Translations under genes and position numbers: made by a program
Notes under the pieces: generated by a model
What the model saw: the letters and a program-made list of their open reading frames with translations, nothing else
What the model was told of the DNA's origin: nothing
Database searches by the model: none
NCBI GenBank assembly: GCA_030761205.1
Contig: JAULJL010000018.1
Span: 12,358,501 to 12,422,500, forward strand
Direction of reading: 5' to 3'
Length of the DNA: 64,000 nucleotides
From: Fremontodendron californicum
Taxonomy: Eukaryota; Streptophyta; Magnoliopsida; Malvales; Malvaceae
Shown here: piece by piece, positions 55,552 to 64,000 of the stretch
How the letters are laid out: every line of letters starts with the position of its first letter
How positions within the stretch are numbered: the stretch's first letter is position 1

Positions 55552-58500
55552 TGTCGCAACCTAAAAAAATAACGAGTCTCATCGCAAGACTTTATTATTC
55601 GTTAAGCGTGACATTAAAAAAAACCGAGGAAAAGTCGACTTAATTCCTCTAGAAAAATGAAGGTTTTGCAAATGACCTTAAAAAAGACATGGAGTCGCCA
55701 CCAATATTTTTTAGCTAGGTGTGATCGGCTACCTATTAAAACCGGTTTTATAAAATATTTTAAAAATTAATTAAAACATTTTAAAAACCAATTTCAAGTC
55801 TGCGTTTTAAACAAGAGAAATCAAAGAAGCGGGTTCAGGAGTCGGTTACGTGTAGGGAAGGATTAGCACCCCCACAACGCCCGTATAAATCGGTACCTTA
55901 TTAATCGTGTGTTATCTCGAGTCTCGGTAAAAATTGGTTTTAAATTTAGTATTTCAAGTTAATTCCCAATTTAAAGAAAAATAATTCCATTTTTAATTGA
56001 AAATGATCCGGAGTTTATAAATTCAAAATTTTCCTATATTCCCCAACAAACGTGGCAAAATATAGAAATTTTTATTAATTTTGAAAAATTTTCCAAATCA
56101 TTCTCTTTTTAAAGAAGATATTCCGTTATTAATAATAATTGATGATATCCTCCCCAGCAAACCCGGCAGAGAACTCATGAATTATTTTAACTCGGGAATA
56201 TCTTTATTTTATTGAAAACCATTATCTTTTTTTGAAAACATTTAAAAGAAATGAATATGTATATGCATGACATAAATAAAATGACATAGTAAAATCTAAA
56301 TAATATAATGCAACCTAAATGACATGATATGATTTGAATGCCTTAGCATATTCTAAATGAAATGAAATATCCTAAGTTATATGATATATTCTAAATGAAA
56401 CTAAATATTCTAGATGACATAATATATCCTAAATGAAATGAAATGACCTAGGTAATATAATATATTCTACATGAAATGCAATATCCTAAGTCATATGATA
56501 TAATCTAAATGAAATAAAATATTCTAGATGACATAATATATCCTACATGAAATGAAATGATTTAAATGACATAACAAATATGAATGATATGGCATATAAT
56601 TTAAATGACATGGAATAAAATAATGCTATCATATAATATGTATGAAAATAAAAATAATAATGCATGAACATAGTATATGCTAAACAAAAATAACTAAATA
56701 AAAGCATAGGATATCATGAATATTCAAAACCATATAATAAACCATGTAACATCAAAAAAATATAAATCAAAATAACAACAATATCATAGAAATTATTATG
56801 GCAAGAATCACATATTATATAAAATGCATGAATATGAAAAATGCAATGCATGAAATGTATTTTTCCTTTAATTAAGGAAATCCGTATATCTAAAAAGATA
56901 TCCGTCTACCTTAGGAAAATATGTCAAATTAAACATTCTAAAACCAAAATACTTTGTGATTGTTTGAAAACAATTTTGAAGAGCTTGAATTAAAAATAAA
57001 AACTAGGCTAAATCTTTTAAATGGCTCTAATTTCCTAAGTTTAAAAATCCGGACTTGACTACCCTTAAGCCGAGACTTGAAAACCCATTTTTAAAGTTTA
57101 AAAAGGCTTAGAAACTACCCTAAGTCAGTAGCTAACCCTCCTAATCAGCCCACTCTAAGTAAATTAACCAAAACAGAAAAATGATTTTTCTTTAAATTCA
57201 TTTTGGACTCTACTGTCCAATTTTAATCCATGATTTTTTACCCTATTTTTAAAAATTCTAAAAATTCTGAAACAAATATTGGAGACTCAGGACATGTAAA
57301 ACTACACGGAAAAAAATCGGCTTAATTTTCTAATTAAAGATGAATTCCCATAAAAATCAGAGATGTACAAGTTTTGGAAAAAAAAAAAAACTGCTTTGCC
57401 AACACATTTTTGCCTTTGATAAAATCATTTAAAAATCAAAGTAAAAATATTTGAAACTCCTAAAATGACTTACAAACAGTAGCTAGGACTTTTTGAAAGT
57501 TAGATAAAAATTGGCTAAGTAAAAAAATCACAAAGGTAGAATAATCAACTTGACAAACTTAATTTTTCACAAGTGTGCTCAAGAGAGCATGACTTTGAAC
57601 CATTAATTGGCTCAAGTCATTATTCAAGTGGCATGAACATGAAATGCATGAAACAATACAGCAAACACAATGCATGAAATGCATGGATTTAAACCTAAAT
57701 GTCATGAAAAAATGCATGGCATTCATAAAGTGACCTAGACCTAAATGAACTTGCATGGCATTTAATGCAACCTAGACCTAAAATGCATGAACATGCATGG
57801 CAAATAAACCTAGCTTAATAACTAAAATATGCATGGCATTTTCACAAACACAAAGCATGCTTAATCCAAAAACTCAATCAAATATCATGCAAATGCTAAC
57901 CTATCAACTAACATGGCAAGAATGCACAAAAAATGCAAAAATTCCAAGAGGGCCGAATAGCATAATGTAACAAGCAAACATGGCATTTTCACAAACACTC
58001 GGCATACTAGCATGCAAAACTAAATCAAATGACATGCAAATGCAAAAACCTACCAACTAACATGACAAAAATGCAATCACACAATGCAAAACACATGGAG
58101 TAGCCAAATGGCCTCAAGCTCCAACAAGCATGGCATTTTCACAAACACTTGGTCTACTAACATGCTCAACTAAAATATAACACTTAAATCATGCAAAAAT
58201 CACACAAGCATTTTCACAAACACTTAATATACTAAATCTGAAACATGCTCAACTAAGATATAAAACAAAAATCATGCAAAGACCACACAAGCATTTTCAC
58301 AAACACTTGATATACTAAATCTAAAACATGCTCAAATTTAAATAACATGAAAACAGAAAATTAAAAATGCAAAAACATGATATCTAAAACATAAATGGCA
58401 ACAAACAAAGCAACCAAATTAAAATATAACTCAAGAATATGAAGTAACATAACATTTAAAACATCAAAATCAAAGAAAATAACATAAACAATATGGTAAA

Positions 58501-60713
58501 ATGAACAAAAAACAGCAACTTAAATAAATAATGTAGGCCATTTGGCCATGGTGAGTTTATTGTAAAAATAAAATGTAAAAAATATACTTAAGAAAGAGAT
58601 TAAGGAAGAACATAAAAGAACAATAAAAAATATTTATTTAAAATGGAAACTCACCAAATAGAGCTCAAAATAGCAAAAATAAGAATAGAAAATCAAGAAA
58701 GTGCAAGAATTGGTGCTCAAGAGCAACCTTAAGAAGCTATCTTTCAAGCTTTATCTCTTCAAACTTTCCTTTTTTTTCTAAACTTTTCTTTTTTGCTCTC
58801 AACCTAGAAGAGAAAAACTAAGTAAAAACTCTAAGAACTTAGCAAAATGAAGATGAAAAAATGAAAATCTCCCCTCCTAATCAGTGCTGGCCGAAACCCC
58901 TTTAATTGCCTCAAGGTGTTGTCATTTTTTTGTAACCAATTTCTCATCAAATGGCTAATAATTCAAGGTGAAAAATCATGAAATTAACACCTTTAGATTA
59001 GCATCTCAGCTCTCTCAAATTACAGCTGTTCAAGAATAATGTTGACATCTCCCTTGGCCTATGTGGCTTAATCACCATGGCTTGATCAAAGAGAATCTCT
59101 AACTAACTCTTGATTTCTAGCCATTTGATTGAAAAATCAGAAGCTTCCTCCTTCCTTTGGGCTTGGTCAGGCCAGCACTTCTCTTTTCTAGCCCAACTCT
59201 GATTTTTTGAAAGGCCCAAAGAAGCCCTTTTCGGTTGCTTGGGTGAAATGACTGTTTTGCCCCCCGGATGTAAATAAATATCAAACGGACTCCAAATTCA
59301 ATTTTTATTTCTTTAATACTTCCAAAATAATAAAATATTGAGTTCTGGAAGTTTTCAAAATTATCCTAGTCCGTTTGCTATTTATTTGGATTTTTTCTTC
59401 CAAAAATGCCCTTTTATGCCCCTACATTTTACCATTTTTTAAACGAGCTCCAAATCAAGATTTTTATTCACCAATCTCTTCAAAATAATTAAAAAGTGTG
59501 ATCTGAAAGTTTTCATAATTTTTGGAGCTCATTTGGTATTTTTTCGGGATTTATCGGCTTGAATTACTACATAGGAGGCCCGGGATTTGGCCATTTTGCA
59601 AACGTACTCCGAATCAAGATTTTCATTCGCCAATCTCTTCCAAATATTTTAAAAATGTGATTTGCAAAATTTCAAAAGATTTGGAGCTCATTTTCTATTT
59701 TTCCGGGATTTATCTTCTTGCATTATTGCATAAGAGGCCCGGGATTTGGCCATTTTGCAAACGAACTCCGAATCAAGATTTTCTTTCTCCAATCTCTTAC
59801 AAATAATTTAAAAATGAGATTTGAAAATTTTCAGAAGATTTGGAGCTCATTTGCTATTTTAACGGGATTTTCCTTTTTGAATTACTACATAAGAAGCTCA
59901 GGATTTGGCCATTTTGCAAACGAACTCCGAATCAAGATTTTATTTTTCCCATCTCTTTGAAATGATTTAAGAATGAGATTGACAAATTTTCAGAATTTTC
60001 GGAGTCCATTTGCTATTTTTCCCAAATTTTTCAATTTTGCCCTTTTGCCTTCGATACCCGATTTTGCTCAAAACAAGTCTGATTTTCATATTTTCTTCAA
60101 ACTGAGCCTTGGGCTATCATTTTTTAAACATTCCTCATCCATTGGGGGCTTTGGTCTTTCCAAGTCGGGCCATTTCTGTGATTCTTCTCGATTTCACCGA
60201 AATCCACTAAAAACCCTAATTCTCGGTTTTCTCCCAGATTGACTTTTCTTTCGATTTTTCTTGCAAGTGACTTCTCCATTACCCATAGTCAGTGCTTATC
60301 TTTCATTTGGAACCTTCAATTTTGACCAATTTGATCGTTTAAGCACTTTTCCCCAAATTTTTCGATTTAGGGTTTCCTTTCTACTAAATCTCTAAATCCC
60401 AACTTTCGAACTCCATATCTTTCAATGTAGACCTCGGATTATCAAAATTCTTTCACCATTTTTCAATTGAACTTTAAATATTGATTTTGAAAGTGGGTCA
60501 ACTTTTTCAATAGTTGACTTTCTAGGGTTGACTTTTTTGGGGTTGACTTTTTTGGGGTTGACTTTTTTCAAGTATGACTTTTTATGCTCGCCCTCTTAAA
60601 CTAAGTCTCGGAGTACCACCTGCAGGATGAAAAAAGTCTTTTTACACTCGGAAACATCAATATAGGAAGAAAACATACCTGTTTAGTGGTCCGGACAAAA
60701 TTAGGTGTCTACA
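55552..60713 (-). repeat. 3' LTR of element E, first subtype (5,162 bp)
   Basis: On the minus strand it begins TGTAGACACC at 60713 and ends GGTTGCGACA at 55552. All sub-structures are present: W-box-type motifs (60495-60580), U3 repeats (59380-60010), the splice-donor-like site (about 58648-58655), 93-bp repeats (57990-58330), the U5 block (55840-55890) and an exact primer-site copy (55691-55700). No primer site follows the end, and the next bases are F spacer, so this is the 3' LTR of an element whose body lies to the right. Confidence 0.9.
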
Positions 60714-60779
60714 GTTGCCCCTCTTTGGCTATTGCTGAGAATCAGGAATCAGGTAAAGATAAACCGACACTAATTTTGT
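60695..60779 (-). promoter_or_regulatory. Polypurine tract of E, bracketed by an inverted repeat
   Basis: The element strand reads AAAGAGGGGCAAC just before TGTAGACACC. ACAAAATTA (60695-60703) in the LTR pairs with TAATTTTGT (60771-60779) in the 3' UTR. Confidence 0.75.
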
Positions 60780-60954
60780 ACGGCCAGTGAAATCACATGT
60801 GAAGGAAAGGGAAAGGGGTTTTCTTTTTCATTTCTTCATTCATTTTTGCATTTTTCATTTTTCAATTTCTCTTTTTTCTTTTTTTTTTTCTCCTTTTTCT
60901 ATTTTTTTTAAACAGTAAATTGAAGATTTTGTCCTTAAATTGAATTCCCTGCCT

Positions 60955-61650
60955 AAACAAGGCTCGACCCATCTTAAGGAAACGAATTCGATTTGCAATT
61001 AAGGAAATGACCTCGACGATGGTCTCGGGGCCTTAACCTGTCTTGTTCTCAACTGTGTTTAAAATTTTGGATATCTCCTCTAGAAGCTTCGGCTATCACC
61101 ACCAAAGTCTTGCTCATTTTTAAAACTGTAAAAATTCTGGGTATCACCTCCAGAAGCTTCAGTTATCACCACCAAAGAATTTTTACCTTTTCAAGGGATT
61201 TTAAAACTCTGGATATCGCCACCAGAGGCTTCAGCTATCACCACCGAAGACTTGTTCATAATAAAAAAAAAGTACCTCGACAATGATCTCGGGGCTCGAC
61301 TCGTCTTAAGGAAACGAATTCGATTTGTAAGAAAAGAAATGACCTCGACGATGGTCTCGGGGCCTTAACCTGTCTTGTTCTCAACTGTGTTTAAAATTCT
61401 GGATATCTCCTCCAGAAGCTTTGGCTATCACCACCAAAGTCTTGCTCATTTTTAAAATTGTAAAATTCTGGGTATCACCTCCAGAAGCTTCAACTATCAC
61501 CACCGAAGACTTTCTACCTTTTCAAAGGATTTTAAAACTCTGGATATCTCCACCAGAGGCTTCAGCTATCACCATCGAAGACTTGTTCATAATAATAAAA
61601 AGTACCTCGACGATGATCTAGGGGCTCGACTTATTTGAGAAGCAAAACGA
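60955..61650 (-). repeat. About 331-bp repeats in the E 3' UTR
   Basis: GGCTCGAC starts at 60961, 61293 and 61623. Each full unit carries GACCTCGACGATGGTCTCGG, CTTAACCTGTCTTGTTCTCA, and three CCAGAAGCTTCGGCTATCAC-like sub-units. It is a higher-order repeat built from the shorter motif that also appears in A at 27990-28190. Confidence 0.85.
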
Positions 61651-61890
61651 GTTCGATTATACCTGACAGCTTTAATAGATGATGCAAATGCTTCATGATG
61701 CAAATTCAAATGTCTTTAGTTGATGCAAACGTTTCTTGATGTAGATGCAAATGACTTAGATTGGTGCAAATGTCTTTGATGCAAATGTAAATGACTTGAT
61801 TTGATGCAAACTTTCTTGATGCAGATTCAACTAACTTAGATTGATGCAAATGCTTCTTGATGTAGATGCACATGTTGAATAAAATTATGG

Positions 61891-62395
61891 ATAACTCCTC
61901 CAAAAGAAGATTTCTTATTTTTCAAAATTATAAAACCCTGGATATCTCCACCAGAGGCTTCAGCTATCACCACCGAAGACTTGTTCACTTTTAAAACTGT
62001 AAAATTCTGGATATCCCCACCAGAAGCTTTGGCTATCACCACCAAAGACTTGCTCATTGTAAAATTCTGGGTAACTCCTTCAGAAGAAGATTTCTCATGT
62101 TTCAAAATTATAAAACCCTGGATATCTCCACCAGAGGCTTCAGCTATCACCACCAAAGACTTGCTCATTTTTAAAACTATAAAATTCTGGATATCCCCAC
62201 CAGAAGCTTTGGCTATCACCACCAAAGACTTGCTCATTGTAAAATTGTGGATAACTCCTCCAGAAGAAGATTTCTCATTTTTCAAAATTATAAAACCCTC
62301 GATATCTCCACTAGAGGCTTCAGCTGTCACCACCGAAGACTTGTTCACTTTTAAAAACTGTAAAATTTTGAATATCCCCACCAGAAGCTTTGAGA
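61891..62395 (-). repeat. 180-bp tandem repeats in the E 3' UTR
   Basis: TAACTCCT starts at 61892, 62072 and 62252, an exact 180-bp spacing. Units contain GGATATCTCCACCAGAGGCT, TCAGCTATCACCACCGAAGA and CTTGCTCATTGTAAAATT. The third unit is cut near 62395. Copies are close to one another in sequence. The 191-codon minus-strand and 139-codon plus-strand frames here are by-products of the repeat. Confidence 0.9.
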
Positions 62396-63554
62396 AATGA
62401 TGCAGATGCACATGTCTTTTAACAAGGTGCTCATGCTTCCTGGTGCAAATGTAAAATATTTCTTAGTGCAAATGCAAATGGCCTGGATTGATGCCCATGT
62501 TTCATGATGCAGATGCCCCTACTAATTGTGTTCATGTAACTGGTTTATGAATGGTGTAACTACAATTACCACACATTACTGAAAATGCAATGATTCTAGA
62601 AATGATGCAATTGCTTGAGATGACACAAATGCGAATTCCATGAAGAATGTAAATGTAAAGGTAAGATGCAGATGCTTATGGAATAATGCCAATGCAAATA
62701 CCCATGAATGATGCAAATGCTTACCGACACTGTGCAGATGCAAAAGCTTGATAAAGAGATGAGTGCTCATGAGTGATGCAAATGCCCCCGGTTGTTTTTT
62801 CTAGACTTTGGCTTAGCCTTTCAAATTCATTTTTCCTCTTCAAATCAGAGTATATCTTCAATTCATTTTGGCTATTCTCTTTGCCCCAACAGTTTTCAAA
62901 CTTTCATCAACAGAGATCTAAACCGGGTTCTATTTCTTCTTCTCATATATGGAAGTCAGGACCTATTCTGGCAGTTCTACACCTTTGAGTTAGAAAAATC
63001 ATTGTCTCATGTCAACATCAAAATGGGTATTTCAGAAAATCTCTTTATTTGTTTTCGCATTTTGAAAACTTCTGAACAAAAATACTAACCCCAAAATGTG
63101 TGATGTACAAATCTTTTGAAGACTGATGATCATTGTTAGAAATTTCTCTAAGTATCAATCTGGGTTTTTTTCAACTGGGATTGGCAAGGTTTGGTATAAC
63201 AAGATTCTGGCTTTTCTAGAAAAACTTCATGACAAAAATGTATATCCCTTCTAGGCTCACAAATGGAACAGGTTTTATAAATCATGAATTCATTGAGAAC
63301 CGAACAAATTCAACATTCTTTTAGTTTCCATATCAAGGCATTTTGACAAGCATCAAGATTGGCTGGGATGTTTAAACCGAAAAGTTTAATCTTGGGAACA
63401 AAAGTTTCAGTTTTTTAAGACAATCCTCTGAATGAGAATTGACAATTTGGGGGTTCAAGAAATCCTAGATATTTCTCGATGACCACTCCTTTAATAAGAT
63501 CTTTTCTTTTGTGGTATCGGCACTATAATTGATGGCATCGAAAATTCCCATTCT

Positions 63555-63592
63555 ACTCTAGACCGCCCGTTTTTGGGTTTTCGCCCTAGAGT
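63555..63592 (-). other. Conserved 38-nt hairpin, element E copy
   Basis: ACTCTAG and CTAGAGT form the outer stem, and CCC/GGG around a T-run (A-run on the element strand) forms the inner one. It has the same length and internal loop as in B and F. Confidence 0.7.
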
Positions 63593-64000
63593 CCCTTTTC
63601 TCTCCAATTTTCTTTTTTGATTGTTTTACCATGCACTTGGGAATTCTAAATTCTTCCTTAGTGAAATGAGAATTTGATGAGATGGGATAAAATCTGAGGA
63701 AAACCCTTCAAATTAAATATTCATGCTTGATCAAAATGGACTTTTAAAGCATGTCACGTAGGCCATGGCTCAGGGTTCAGAAAGAAAGGATAAATAGGCC
63801 CGAAATATGTGTTTGAGGGTAATCAGATCAAGGATCCTTTCTTTGAGGAGGATTCTCTTTGAAGCATTTGTCCCTTCTTGGACATTTCTTTCCTTTTGAC
63901 TTTGCTCTTTTTCTTCTTTGCTTTTGGCTTTCCATTTGCCATGTCTTTCACACACTCTTTTTTTTATTGTGTTTTTTCTTTTGTTTTTCTTGGCTTTCAT

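Larger units (their letters stand above)
60714..64000 (-). mobile_element. Element E, 3' UTR; rest of the element right of the window
   Basis: Continues from the polypurine tract on the minus strand through repeat arrays (60950-62400), ATGCAAATGC-type words (62400-62790), the shared 3' UTR block (62790-63540), the conserved hairpin and the Lys-rich purine tract at the right edge. No coding region is reached before 64000, so it cannot be told whether E has pol. Confidence 0.82.

Noticed and set aside
61836..62411. 191-codon minus-strand frame and 139-codon plus-strand frame
   Set aside because: Both strands are open because of the 180-bp repeat; this is a by-product of the repeat in a 3' UTR.

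Overview
The window looks like plant nuclear DNA, most likely from a flowering plant's gene-poor heterochromatin. I see no host gene, no prokaryotic operon and no structural RNA gene. Almost every base can be assigned to large Ty3/gypsy LTR retrotransposons of the Tat lineage (Ogre-like). The diagnostic features are LTRs of about 4.2-5.2 kb starting TGTAGACACC, a primer site TGGCGACTCCGCTGGGG, a gag-like ORF1 upstream of gag, a short intron between protease and reverse transcriptase, a second (archaeal-type) RNase H before integrase, no chromodomain, and tandem repeats in the 3' UTR. The species cannot be named from the sequence.

Layout, left to right. Element A (+) enters from the left with a decayed gag-protease-RT-RNaseH-aRNaseH-integrase region (38-7376). 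Its 3' UTR is split at 8500 by element B (+, 8501-26685), which is complete with two LTRs and a 5-bp target duplication ATTAG. B carries ORF1 and gag but no pol. A resumes at 26691 with a 72-bp repeat array and ends with its 3' LTR (28506-32692). A itself sits in the 3' UTR of element C (-, 32693-36647), another gag-only copy. C's gag is broken at about 36648 by an unassigned fragment G. G is broken at 37057/37058 by a second-subtype LTR, D (+). D is broken near 41294 by element F (-, gag-only, 41295-55551). F contains an unrelated solo LTR (47216-49649, target duplication AATTT) and is broken at 55551 by element E (-), whose 3' LTR is 55552-60713 and whose 3' UTR runs off the right edge. The nesting is therefore C > A > B on the left and C > G > D > F > E (plus the solo LTR) on the right.

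How the parts could work together. Only A has pol, and it is broken by frameshifts and stops. B, C and F share ORF1/gag and 3' UTR segments but carry the same noncoding block where pol should be. They look like one non-autonomous family moved in trans by enzymes of A-type relatives. Parts kept in both classes are candidates for cis-acting signals: a hairpin in the 3' UTR whose outer stem changes sequence but still pairs, an inverted repeat that brackets the polypurine tract and the LTR edge, a 10-nt copy of the primer site inside the LTR, a splice-donor-like GGTGAGT in the LTR, and a row of TTGAC (W-box-type) motifs near the LTR start.

All homology statements come from reading the sequence. 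No search, alignment or folding program was run, and boundaries given as approximate are good to roughly 10-50 bases.
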